From positions 1 through 58,012 of the forward strand of contig NZ_VUME01000012.1 in assembly GCF_009696325.1 (NCBI RefSeq): a stretch of DNA of 58,012 nucleotides, read 5' to 3'. Under the pieces are notes generated by a model, which worked only from the letters and a program-made list of their open reading frames with translations, did not search any database and was not told where the DNA came from. The translations under genes were made by a program, and so were the position numbers. Of the stretch, positions 1 through 7,195 are shown piece after piece; the stretch's first letter is position 1; each line of letters starts with the position of its first letter. The stretch comes from Collinsella sp. WCA1-178-WT-3 (M1) (GTDB lineage Bacteria; Actinomycetota; Coriobacteriia; Coriobacteriales; Coriobacteriaceae).

Positions 1-127
1 CGAGGGACGGGCCCGTCAAGCCGTGACCGGAATCGGTGAAAATACGTTAGCGCAACCGGTGAAACCGCCTTTGCGCGAACGGTGCGCCTGTTTAGCGAAA
101 CTGGTGAAAAATAGATTGACGCTAACA
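1..127 (-). mobile_element. End of a probable IS21-family element (rest lies off the window)
   Basis: Read on the minus strand, the element would begin with TGTTAGCG at 127 and run leftwards out of the window. Two direct repeats of the form TTAGCG-N-A-A-C-YGGTGAAA lie 45 bp apart (47-65 and 92-110), with a third shorter copy near 31-42. Multiple internal end repeats and a TG...CA terminus are the habit of IS21-family ends. Its edge falls inside the IS3 orfB reading frame, so it inserted after the IS3. No istA or istB is visible, so the family call is inference. Confidence 0.4.
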
Positions 128-622
128 AGTGGCCGACGATCTCCCTGTTGCAGGGGTCGACGAGCAGGCAGACGTAGTTCCACGAGGCCCCGACGCGCAC
201 GTAGGTCAGGTCGCTGCATATATGGGTGCGCGGCGCCCTGCCGCCGAAGCCGCGCGCGACGACGTTGGGCGCGTCGGCCTCGTTGACCGCCCCGGGGTGC
301 ACCTTGAACCTCTTCCTGCCGTATGCGCTGGCCAGGCCGTTCTCCCTCATGATGCGACAGACCCGGCGCCGGCTGACGGTGACGCCCGACCTCCCGAACG
401 AAGCCTTTATCTTGCGCGAGCCGTACCGGCCCTTGCTGGCGGCGTGGGCCGCGACCACGGCCGGCGCGGCGGGGTCCGGCGCGGCGGGCCGGTCGGCCCG
501 CGAGCGCATGGAGTAGTACGTCGACCTCGCGACGCTGAGGAGCCTGCACTGCGCTGATATGGGGTAGCGGCCCTCGTTGGCCGCTATGGCCCTCACTTTC
601 GAGCGTATATCAGCGCCGCTTG
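128..622 (-). pseudogene. IS3-family transposase OrfB, truncated
   Basis: The frame is -1 relative to orfA and reads VRAIAANEGRYPIS..., then the HTH_21-like part (ARSTYYSMRSRADRP, KGRYGSRKIKASFG, RRRVCRIMRENGLAS) and the start of the DDE integrase core (THICSDLTYVRVGASWNY, then LLVDPCNREIVGH). The Asp in SDLTYV is the first catalytic Asp of the family. The frame breaks at 128 on entering the IS21-like end, so the second Asp and the Glu are missing. A complete OrfB is about 280 residues; about 165 remain. Confidence 0.8.
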
Positions 623-880
623 TTTTAAGACGTCGACCTCCATCCGGAGCCTGCGGTTCTCGCGCTCGAGCTCCAGGATCCGGTTCTGCTCGGGCGTGCG
701 GTTGTCCGCGGCGCGCGGCGAGCCGGTCGCGTTTATCGACTTGATCCACCTCTCCACGGTGCTCTTGCCGAGGTCGTACTCGTCCATGATCTCGCGCTTG
801 GGCTTGCCGGCGTTGTAGAGGTCGACTATCTGCCTCTTGAAATCGTCGGTGAAATGCCTCGGGTGCCTGGGGTCCCTCAT
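593..880 (-). CDS. IS3-family transposase OrfA
   Basis: OrfA is the DNA-binding subunit of IS3-type transposases. The 95-residue protein starts MRDPRHPRHFTDDFKRQIV, has a helix-turn-helix (KREIMDEYDLGKSTVERWI, about residues 26-44) and ends in a leucine/arginine-rich coiled coil (RILELERENRRLRMEVDVL). An upstream in-frame extension to 1024 was rejected because this Met matches the usual OrfA start and the extension crosses the element's terminus. Near its 3' end minus-strand TTAAAAC (622-628) is a plausible -1 slippery site that would join it to orfB. Confidence 0.85.
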   Translation of the reverse strand: MRDPRHPRHFTDDFKRQIVDLYNAGKPKREIMDEYDLGKSTVERWIKSINATGSPRAADNRTPEQNRILELERENRRLRMEVDVLKQAALIYARK

Positions 881-926
881 ATACGGCCCTCCCGTCTCTT
901 GCGCCCCTCCCGGAACTGTCCACATC

Positions 927-1106
927 AGTGTAGCCAATCCACTTCTGCGCGAGCGACTCAAGCTGCCAAAGCAGGTCGTACAGCCCCACCGCGGGCAGAA
1001 GCCCGGCCCCGCACCCCTTCTCAAGCATCGATCGCTCGAAGTGGTTGTATGCGAGGATCGCCTCGCCGTAAGTCAGCGTGGTCCCGATCGAAGGTATCTC
1101 ATTCAC
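927..1106 (-). pseudogene. Third gene of the NERD operon, truncated by IS3
   Basis: A GTG at 1106, preceded by AGGAG in the 26-bp gap after the 98-residue gene, opens a frame of 60 codons beginning MNEIPSIGTTLTYGEAIL and ending QLESLAQKWIGYT exactly where the IS3 terminus starts. The peptide is amphipathic, with a GAGLLPAVGLYDLLW stretch that could be a short hydrophobic helix. I do not recognise the family. Same strand, tight spacing and own ribosome site make it a third operon member. The fit of its end to the IS edge supports disruption. Confidence 0.45.
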
Positions 1107-1131
1107 CTACATCGATTCTCCTGTCTGCCGA

Positions 1132-1428
1132 TTAGAGGCTGCTCGCCTCGCCGAGCGCTGCCATATTCGCCGCGAAGCGCACCCCTCCAGAGGTGAGCTC
1201 GACGGGGTGTCTGGATTTGACCAGGTCGCAAAGGGCGTATATTCCATATCCCGCCACCCCGGCAATGGAAACGACGAGGCATCCGAGAAGGCCAGCCTGA
1301 GGCCCGGTGATGCCGCTCGTCGCATCGACAAGGGATTTGAACACACCCTGGCAATTAATGGCCTTCTCGTTCATGGCATCAATCGTCACGTCGCTTATTG
1401 CAATGGATCCCATCGTGTTTTCGGTCAT
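1132..1428 (-). CDS. Small single-pass membrane protein, NERD operon
   Basis: 98 residues, not recognised. The start at 1428 follows a strong ribosome site (AAGGAGTAAGG). The N-terminal half is soluble and polar (MTENTMGSIAISDVTIDAMN...). One hydrophobic segment follows (about residues 45-66, QAGLLGCLVVSIAGVAGYGI), then a polar tail. It sits 54 bp downstream of the NERD gene on the same strand, so the two are probably co-transcribed. Since the NERD protein also ends in a membrane helix, an interaction at the membrane is plausible but is inference. Confidence 0.65.
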   Translation of the reverse strand: MTENTMGSIAISDVTIDAMNEKAINCQGVFKSLVDATSGITGPQAGLLGCLVVSIAGVAGYGIYALCDLVKSRHPVELTSGGVRFAANMAALGEASSL

Positions 1429-1482
1429 CCTTACTCCTTTTTGTAGTCAATCTGTGCTTTCCGCATCCAACAGCCAGGCTCC

Positions 1483-2460
1483 TTATCCTTTCTTTGCATG
1501 CAGGAATAGCCCACCCGCGCCTATTGCCAAACCAGAGATGACAGCCGCCGCGGCGGGTACCCAGCTGGGCAATTGCGAATGTCGAGCATGGTTATCGAGT
1601 GTTGTTGGAGAATCAACTTCGTTGTGGCCAGCCGCTATTGATTTAGCAGCGTCCTTCGCAGTCTTGGCCTCGACCAGATCGAGGAAATCCTCGAGCTCGC
1701 TTTTTACACGGTTTTCGTCAAGCGGCATTGGAAACTCTGCCGCCGTCTTTCGTGCGAGGAGGACGGACTTGATGCGAACCATATCCTCCCAAGACAGCTT
1801 ATCGTCGCATCGGTTTGCGTCTTCGATGCTGTAGACAATCTGGCCACGACGCATCACGGGGACTCGATGGAAGAAATCGGAAACACTTGCCTCGTTATTC
1901 ACGAAAAGAAGCATGCCATGCACGTCCTCTTCGCTCATGCAGCTGTCAGAAGAGAATTGAATCGCATCCCAAAGGGCATGCATCTTCTCACGCATTCGCT
2001 CACCGACGTTGTAGGAGCGAAGGCCGCAGCGCAGGATTCCCCCATCGTCTATCACGACGTCGTTTCGGTAGTTCTTTACCTCGATCACGTATACGCCCGA
2101 ACGGGCGATTAAAACTTGATCGTATTCCTCGAACGAGCCTCCATTCGGAAGCGCGATGTTGGAAAGCAGCAGGTTATCGCCGCGAAGACATTTGAGACTC
2201 TTTGCGGCGAGAAGCTCGCCGCGCTTCCCGTTGATCAGCCCGCCTATGGTCGAACTGAGCTTCTCTAGATTCCGAATGAGGGCGGTGTAGGTGTCCTCTC
2301 CCTCCAACCCAAGGTCGTGGGCCTTGCTTCGCAGGTGGTCGATAAGGTCGTAGGTACGCAAGCTCTCGCTGTACGAGGTTTCGAAAACTCGCTCCAGAAG
2401 CACCCCTTCAAGACTCTTGAGCCGATCAAGAATCTCCTCGTTGGTATAGGTCTTGCTCAT
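1483..2460 (-). CDS. NERD-domain nuclease-like protein with C-terminal membrane anchor
   Basis: 325 residues. NERD domains have a restriction-endonuclease-like fold. Here the domain begins near residue 77 (GKRGELLAAKSLKCL), with the conserved core EEYDQVLIARSGVYVIEVKN around residues 112-131; the Asp and the ExK signature are present, so the site looks intact. Residues 1-75 form a charged helical region. The C-terminus has one hydrophobic helix (WVPAAAAVISGLAIGAGGLF) followed by HAKKG, so the protein is probably tail-anchored. Ribosome site AAGGAG precedes the ATG. It heads a three-gene operon divergent from an HTH regulator. Defence against foreign DNA or stress-linked DNA cleavage are guesses; no substrate can be read. 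Confidence 0.8.
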   Translation of the reverse strand: MSKTYTNEEILDRLKSLEGVLLERVFETSYSESLRTYDLIDHLRSKAHDLGLEGEDTYTALIRNLEKLSSTIGGLINGKRGELLAAKSLKCLRGDNLLLSNIALPNGGSFEEYDQVLIARSGVYVIEVKNYRNDVVIDDGGILRCGLRSYNVGERMREKMHALWDAIQFSSDSCMSEEDVHGMLLFVNNEASVSDFFHRVPVMRRGQIVYSIEDANRCDDKLSWEDMVRIKSVLLARKTAAEFPMPLDENRVKSELEDFLDLVEAKTAKDAAKSIAAGHNEVDSPTTLDNHARHSQLPSWVPAAAAVISGLAIGAGGLFLHAKKG

Positions 2461-2587
2461 CTAGCACTCCTTGTCTACTTGCTCTCTGCCTGTTAGTATG
2501 CCTCGTAGAAAAGCAGAATGGTAGAATCGATTAACAGTAATATTTGTAGATTGAATCATATAATAGTCACTTAGGAGGATATTTTAG
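2461..2587. promoter_or_regulatory. Divergent promoter region between NERD operon and HTH gene
   Basis: The 127-bp gap is much more AT-rich than its surroundings. A good -10 box TATAAT (2559-2564) faces the HTH gene and is followed by TTAGGAGG as its ribosome site. The NERD gene reads the other way with its own AAGGAG. A regulator divergent from an operon commonly controls both, but no clear palindromic operator was seen here. Confidence 0.5.
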
Positions 2588-3457
2588 ATGAGTGGTCCAA
2601 AGGCAGAAGTTCTGCAGTCAAATAAAGTCGTGGAACCAAGACTCGAAGCGTGGCGAAACAATCTCCTTGGACTCATGAAGGAGCAGGGCCTAACGCAGAA
2701 TGATCTCAAGGATCTGATAAACGATCGATTCTATGGCGAAAGCGAGAAGCCTCGGTTTACGCAGAAGAACGTCAGCACGTGGGTCAACGCTGGCCTTCCG
2801 GACAGGAAGGGCCATGTGCGGCCTTTTCCAAAATTCGAAATCATGCTTCAAATCGCCGCGGTGCTCGAGGTCGATCTCGGCTATCTCATAGGCGATATCG
2901 AATGCAAAACCTACAAGGCCCAGGATGCCCATGAGTACACGGGAATAGAGGAATCCGCCCTCGAGCAAGTTCGAAAAATCACACATTTCGAACGCAGGTA
3001 CCACCTCGAAGAAAGCCGGGACTCGAACAGCGCAATGATAAGCGAAATCCTAAAATCGCCCATCCTCCCAGAGCTTCTCGACGAAATGGCGTGCTTGGTT
3101 CGACTTAATGACAAGAGAGACGATATAACGGAGGCCGTCGTTGCAGAATACGGGGAGGAACTCGTCAACAGGGCCTTTAGGTTTCGCGACGACTTTGTCG
3201 CACCCGGGCCCGACGCACCTGAGGAAGAGCTTCATGAGGTAGAAGCGATCAACGAGGCCGTTTTTGAGTCGGCCGGGGTATCGCCTGTGGAGCGGCCGCG
3301 ATTCATGGAGGCGGTGAAGGCGATTAACAAGGCCATCGACGACTGCTACGACGAGGAAAACCGCCTGGTTCGAAACGAGAGCGCAAGTCGCTATATGGTT
3401 CAGAAAAGGTTCGGAGAAATCGTCGAGTTGATTGCGCCCTCGCGTTTTACAAAATAG
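2588..3457 (+). CDS. HTH-XRE-type regulator with long C-terminal domain
   Basis: 289 residues. An N-terminal helix-turn-helix (about 18-100) reads EAWRNNLLGLMKEQGLTQND, then TQKNVSTWVNAGLPDRKGH and a helix ending VLEVDLGYLIGDIECK, the layout of Cro/CI-type binding domains with a longer insert. Residues 110-289 are acidic, helical and unrecognised; they may sense a ligand or dimerise. The start is set by TTAGGAGG seven bases upstream. Divergence from the NERD operon suggests it controls that operon. It is too long for a simple phage repressor and has no visible Ser/Lys autoprotease site. Confidence 0.75.
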   Translation: MSGPKAEVLQSNKVVEPRLEAWRNNLLGLMKEQGLTQNDLKDLINDRFYGESEKPRFTQKNVSTWVNAGLPDRKGHVRPFPKFEIMLQIAAVLEVDLGYLIGDIECKTYKAQDAHEYTGIEESALEQVRKITHFERRYHLEESRDSNSAMISEILKSPILPELLDEMACLVRLNDKRDDITEAVVAEYGEELVNRAFRFRDDFVAPGPDAPEEELHEVEAINEAVFESAGVSPVERPRFMEAVKAINKAIDDCYDEENRLVRNESASRYMVQKRFGEIVELIAPSRFTK

Positions 3458-3968
3458 AGCACAAGGCCCTTTAACTTGAATTATTGCTTTTAGAGCCCCG
3501 CCACTCGTACATCCCAGCTTACCCAGACAGCCCTCCCACAATGTCCGTATCCCAACGGATGGTTACCATTTACCCGTGTGCACCTGGGACAACGGGCTGA
3601 AAAACCTGCGCAAGGTCGCTCGCAGAACATGCAACAGCAAATACGACATAAGAGGCGAAAGACAGATGCCGGACCCCGGATGACAACACCGCGGAAGACG
3701 AGCATTCCGACCACAACCGAACAACTCCAGCTACTAAGCAGGCGTCCGCATGGGCGCCTTTAACTTTTCAGAGACTTAGCTGAGGGCTAAGAAGCGCGGC
3801 TCATGGCCGTTTCATGGAGACCCGACCTGCTCGACCCACCTCGACCCATCTCCGCTCCTGTCGAGCGCGCCAACCGCAATCAGACGGTTCAATCGTCGCG
3901 CAGACGAAAAGGCACACGGTGTCGTGCGGTGTCCTCGCACGGTGCCACACGGGAAGATTGGAGGAACC
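3458..3968. other. Intergenic stretch without a convincing gene
   Basis: About 510 bp. No frame in either direction looks like a protein with a ribosome site. The stretch around 3560-3690 may be a decayed coding remnant. A hairpin followed by a T-rich run lies at 3741-3768, and a small one (CTTAGC/GCTAAG) near 3776-3791. Confidence 0.4.
3741..3768 (+). terminator. Possible intrinsic terminator
   Basis: GGCGTCC-GCAT-GGGCGCC, a seven-pair stem with one G-T pair, is followed by TTTAACTTTT. It lies about 285 bp downstream of the HTH gene on the same strand. Confidence 0.45.
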
Positions 3969-4187
3969 ATGGCACGCACAGCCGAATGCGCCGCGCCCGA
4001 GGGAAGCCAAGATCGGGACGAATGGATGACGGTGATCGAGATGCAGGAGTACATGAGAGCGGGCCGAAACAAGGCGTACGACCTCATCTGGTCGGGAGAG
4101 ATCGACTCGTACAGGCTCGGAAGAAAGCTCCTGGTGTCGAGGGCGTCAGTGAACGCCTACATCGATTCAAGGAGCGGCAGGAATTGA
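3969..4187 (+). CDS. Excisionase-family (MerR-like) DNA-binding protein
   Basis: 72 residues starting at an ATG behind TTGGAGGAACC. The winged-helix core reads WMTVIEMQEYMRAGRNKAYD, then LIWSGEIDSYRLGRKLLVSR and ASVNAYIDS, the pattern of the excisionase/HTH_17 family: sheet, HTH, wing with a GRK turn, and a closing helix. Such proteins direct excision of integrated elements or act as small regulators. No intact integrase follows; downstream DNA is an IS3 remnant, so it is probably a relic of an integrated element that may still be expressed. Confidence 0.75.
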   Translation: MARTAECAAPEGSQDRDEWMTVIEMQEYMRAGRNKAYDLIWSGEIDSYRLGRKLLVSRASVNAYIDSRSGRN

Positions 4188-4307
4188 CGGCGGCGACCGC
4201 CCCGAGAGCCGCCCGCGGCCGGGCACGCGAGGGAGCCTCGAGACGAAAGGAGCTCGAGGACGACCATGACCATGAATCTGAATCTACCCCGATTCCATTG
4301 ACGCCTT

Positions 4308-4640
4308 CTACGCCGCCTTCGGGTGGCTTTCGTCGTCCTGCCGATTGGGCTTTTCGAACTCTGCGGGGCCCAGATCTCCCAGTGTCGTATGTACCCTGGC
4401 CCGGTTGTATATGACCTCGATGTACTCGAACAGGCCCAGCGCCGCCTCGTCGCGCGTGGAATAGACCCGTACGTGCATGCCCTCCGACTTACCAGGCCCA
4501 TGAGCGACTCCATGGCGGCGTTATCCCACGGCGAGGATATCGAGCCCATCGAGGGTCGGATGCCGTGCACGCGCATGGTCTTGGAGAGCAGCGGCGACAC
4601 GCACTGCGAGCCGAACCCCGCCGAGTCGGGGCCGCCTGTC
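4308..4640 (-). pseudogene. IS3 OrfB C-terminal remnant with frameshift
   Basis: On the minus strand the DDE domain end is readable: GFGSQCVSPLLSKTMRVHGI, then SSPWDNAAMESLMGLV. One base is missing there, and the frame resumes as KSEGMHVRVYSTRDEAALGL ... IEVIYNRARVHTTLGDLGPA and ends QDDESHPKAA before a stop at 4308. The catalytic Glu of DNAAMES is kept, but the DRGSQ motif has decayed to GFGSQ. It cannot be the missing half of the IS3 at 128-924, because strand order would be reversed. Confidence 0.8.
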
Positions 4641-4729
4641 CCGAGAAGAGATGCACTTCGAGACGCAATCCCATGCAATTGGATGCACTGAGCGATAATT
4701 AGCGCACAGTGTAGAAAGGGGCAGACAGA

Positions 4730-5809
4730 ATGAGCGCGATAGACGAGTACCTCCTGACGGGATCTCCCGAGGAGTCCAATTGGCGAAGCGTCATCCTGTT
4801 CGGGCGTAACGCGGCGTCCTACAAGTTCGCCCTCGCGCAGGCGCTCATCGACCTGGCGAAGCAGGACAGGGATTCTGTCACGCTTGACCAGCTGGCAGAC
4901 CCCTACACCCGCCACCTCTGCGAGCATTTGGCCCATTCGCCGAAGCAGAGCACCAGCCGGTCGAGCAAGTTTATCGCCGCATGCTCAGGCTTCAACAACG
5001 GCGAGGTCACGCATGACGCGCTCATCTCCACGGCCGTGCAGCTCGGCTTCAACAACGTCCTCGACGCGTTCCACGTCGTCAACCAGGGCGACGTGCCCGT
5101 GAAGTTCTTCGAGAAGGACTTCTCCAGGGGGAGCAAGCGCCTCATACTCACCGACGAGGTGTTCAAGCTCGCCAACTCCGACGAGGCCGGCAACATCGTC
5201 CAGGAGACGGAGTCGCGCTGGAACCTCGTCGAAACGGCCTGGGAGCAGGGCATCTCGTCGAGCCTGCTGCGGATTTCGTATGACGAGCTCGGCCAGGCGT
5301 TCGTGGCCGAGTCCGGCACTCGGCGAAAGGACGTGACCTCTGCACGTGGATCGCTCAACGGCTACCAGAAGGGCCATTGCTTCTATTGCTACGTGCCCAT
5401 CGACGCCGCCGACGGGACCGCACGCACGGAGGGAGGCCTCATTCTGCCCGAATCCGCCAAGCCGGGCCTCTGCGACGTCGACCATTTCTTCCCGCACGCC
5501 CTGTCTTCCCAGGTGCCCAGTGTCAACTGGGACGGCGTGTGGAACCTGGTGCTGGCGTGCCCCGACTGCAACCGAGGCGAGGGCGGCAAGTTCGCGCGCA
5601 TCCCGGCGCCCGAATATCTACTCCGGCTCAACCGTCGCAACGAGTACCTCATCGGCAGTCACCACCCCCTGCGCGAGACGCTCATCGCACAGACCGGGGA
5701 AACGCCGCAGCTGCGCTGGGAATACCTGAAGAAGGCTGATAGAATCGCAACGGACCTTTTACCAGGCGAACGTTGGAAGACGGAGGAGCGCGAAGCGCCC
5801 GCGTTCTAG
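4730..5809 (+). CDS. HNH endonuclease
   Basis: 359 residues starting after GAAAGGGGCAGACAG. The C-terminal half is an HNH domain with structural zinc ligands: CFYC (217-220), the DVDHFFPH core (Asp251, His252), then LVLACPDCNRGEGGKF with C277, C280 and the Asn. The N-terminal 200 residues are helical and unrecognised, probably target-binding or partner-binding. The stop is 11 bp from a SAM methyltransferase on the same strand, so the two are co-transcribed. HNH plus methyltransferase suggests restriction-modification or a related defence role. The methyltransferase does not look like a DNA methylase, so this is only inference. Confidence 0.85.
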   Translation: MSAIDEYLLTGSPEESNWRSVILFGRNAASYKFALAQALIDLAKQDRDSVTLDQLADPYTRHLCEHLAHSPKQSTSRSSKFIAACSGFNNGEVTHDALISTAVQLGFNNVLDAFHVVNQGDVPVKFFEKDFSRGSKRLILTDEVFKLANSDEAGNIVQETESRWNLVETAWEQGISSSLLRISYDELGQAFVAESGTRRKDVTSARGSLNGYQKGHCFYCYVPIDAADGTARTEGGLILPESAKPGLCDVDHFFPHALSSQVPSVNWDGVWNLVLACPDCNRGEGGKFARIPAPEYLLRLNRRNEYLIGSHHPLRETLIAQTGETPQLRWEYLKKADRIATDLLPGERWKTEEREAPAF

Positions 5810-5820
5810 GAAGGAAGAAC

Positions 5821-6417
5821 ATGACCGCCACGGAGGAGACCATCGGCTACTACGATGGCAACGCAAAGAAGTTCATATCGGACACGGCGAACGTCGAGTT
5901 CGGAGCGCTGCAGAAGGCGTTTGCGGACAGGCTGCCCGAGGGCGGCCGTATCCTGGACTTGGGCTGTGGCAGCGGGCGCGACTCCCTGGCATTCCTCAAG
6001 GCAGGCTTCGCGGTCGACGCGGTAGACGGCAGCGCCGAGATGGTCAAGGCCGCAAGCAAGCTCACAGGCCATAAGGTGGAACATGCTACATTCGCCGATT
6101 TCGAGCCCAAGGGCGGATACGACGGGATCTGGGCATGCAGCAGCCTGCTTCACGTGCCGGCCGCAGAACTGCCCGCAATCGTCACCAAATACGCCGCCGC
6201 GCTCAAGCCGGGCGGCTGCTTCTACCTCAGCTTCAAAATCGGCGACCACGACGGCATGCGCAACGGCCGCTGGTTCACCGACATGACCGAGCAGTCCTTC
6301 CGCCGCCTCATCGACGACGTCGAGGACCTAACCGTCAAGCGCATCGACGTCACGTCCGACGTCCGCCCCGGCCGCGCTGATGAGAAGTGGCTAAACGCAT
6401 GGTGTATGAGGATATAG
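5821..6417 (+). CDS. Class I SAM-dependent methyltransferase
   Basis: 198 residues; start chosen at the ATG behind AGGAAGGAAGAAC. The Rossmann core is complete: motif I ILDLGCGSGRDS, the acidic loop AVDAVDGSAEMV, and the motif IV region YDGIWACSSLLHVPAAELP. It lacks the DPPY/NPPY motif of N6-adenine or N4-cytosine DNA methylases and the PC motif of C5 enzymes, so a small-molecule (TehB/UbiE-like) role is likelier. Its tie to the HNH gene (11 bp gap) is the main clue to function. Confidence 0.85.
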   Translation: MTATEETIGYYDGNAKKFISDTANVEFGALQKAFADRLPEGGRILDLGCGSGRDSLAFLKAGFAVDAVDGSAEMVKAASKLTGHKVEHATFADFEPKGGYDGIWACSSLLHVPAAELPAIVTKYAAALKPGGCFYLSFKIGDHDGMRNGRWFTDMTEQSFRRLIDDVEDLTVKRIDVTSDVRPGRADEKWLNAWCMRI

Positions 6418-6539
6418 ATAGGCCGCACCAAAAGAAAAGCAGGATGCAAGGCGTCAAGCGTATCGCAGAGGCCGCGTGCATCCTGGAGGCGCAGAACGCG
6501 AAGGAACGGGCGGTCGGGCGCGATTGCAGTAGCTAGGCG

Positions 6540-7018
6540 TCGTGAACGCGCGAAGGCCGCCGCGCTTTCCGCGCGCATGTCGGCCACACTTCACCGGCCT
6601 CCTTGCTGCCCATCTTGTCCACCTTGTGGACGGGGTTCTTCTCCAGGTTCTAGTAGCGCTCGGCGTGGTTGAAGATGGCGTTGAGCTGGCTGTTGATGAT
6701 CCTCAGGTACGTAGGCTTGAAGACGTCGCCGTCGGGCCTCGTGGACCCCGTGAGGGAGTTCTACCACCTGACGATGTCGACGGGCCGTATGTCGCACATG
6801 CGCATGTCGCCGAAGAACGGGATGAGTTTGCTCTGGATGATGTTCTCCTTGGCGTGCCAGGTGTGCTCGCGGATCACCACGCGCCCGAGGGCCTCCTGAT
6901 CCTTGTTCACCTGCCGAATCACCTCGTAGACGCCGCCTCTCTTGATCTTCAGGCGCTCCATCACCTCGTCGGCGGTGAACATGCTCGGCCTCGGCGTCCG
7001 CGCAACCGGCCGTTCCAT
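6540..7018 (-). pseudogene. Decayed excisionase-integrase fusion
   Basis: From ATG 7018 (ribosome site CAGGAGGTCC) the frame reads an excisionase-type HTH (FTADEVMERLKIKRGGVYEV) that runs in frame into the N-terminal core-binding domain of a tyrosine integrase (AKENIIQSKLIPFFGDMRMC, IRPVDIVRW). Two in-frame amber codons follow, at 6761 (expected Gln of WQNSL) and 6650 (expected Tyr of RYY), with readable sequence between and after (FKPTYLRIINSQLNAIFNHA, NLEKNPVHKVDK). The catalytic domain is absent. An internal deletion probably fused two neighbouring genes of an integrated element. Confidence 0.75.
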
Positions 7019-7029
7019 CTTGGACCTCC

Positions 7030-7135
7030 TGTCTATTCGTACGAATATGCACGCTGATAATCCCGAGAATAATCGTACGTATCCGTACTTCAATAGCATC
7101 GCGTACAAACTCGTACACTGATAGAATGACGCCAA
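7030..7135. promoter_or_regulatory. Divergent control region with GTAC operator boxes
   Basis: A perfect 12-bp palindrome ATTCGTACGAAT (7035-7046) and further CGTAC boxes near 7073, 7084, 7102 and 7111 lie between the xis-int relic and the gene at 7196. The segment 7090-7135 closely matches the promoter of the XRE gene (8162-8226), including CGTAC-N7-CGTAC and CTGATA-A/G-AATGACGCCAAT. This looks like the repressor switch of an integrated element. Confidence 0.55.
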
Positions 7136-7195
7136 TTAAATACGCATGAGGGCAAGTGCACATACGCAGCAGGAAACCAAAGAACGGAGGGGCCG

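Larger units (their letters stand above)
128..924 (-). mobile_element. IS3-family insertion sequence, interrupted
   Basis: The outer end lies near 924, where minus-strand TGTGGACAGTTCC starts, just upstream of orfA. Two overlapping transposase frames follow (orfA 593-880, orfB from about 622 down). orfB stops abruptly at 128, where the IS21-like end begins, so the distal part of the DDE domain and the second terminal repeat are not in the window. The element itself interrupts a small gene ending at 927. It is unlikely to move on its own. Confidence 0.75.

Noticed and set aside
3490-3714. Minus-strand 74-codon frame downstream of the HTH gene
   Set aside because: Cysteine/arginine-rich, no ribosome site, and no similarity I can recognise.
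6444-6536. 30-codon plus-strand frame after the methyltransferase gene
   Set aside because: Weak ribosome site, no recognisable feature and close to a pseudogene; may be chance.
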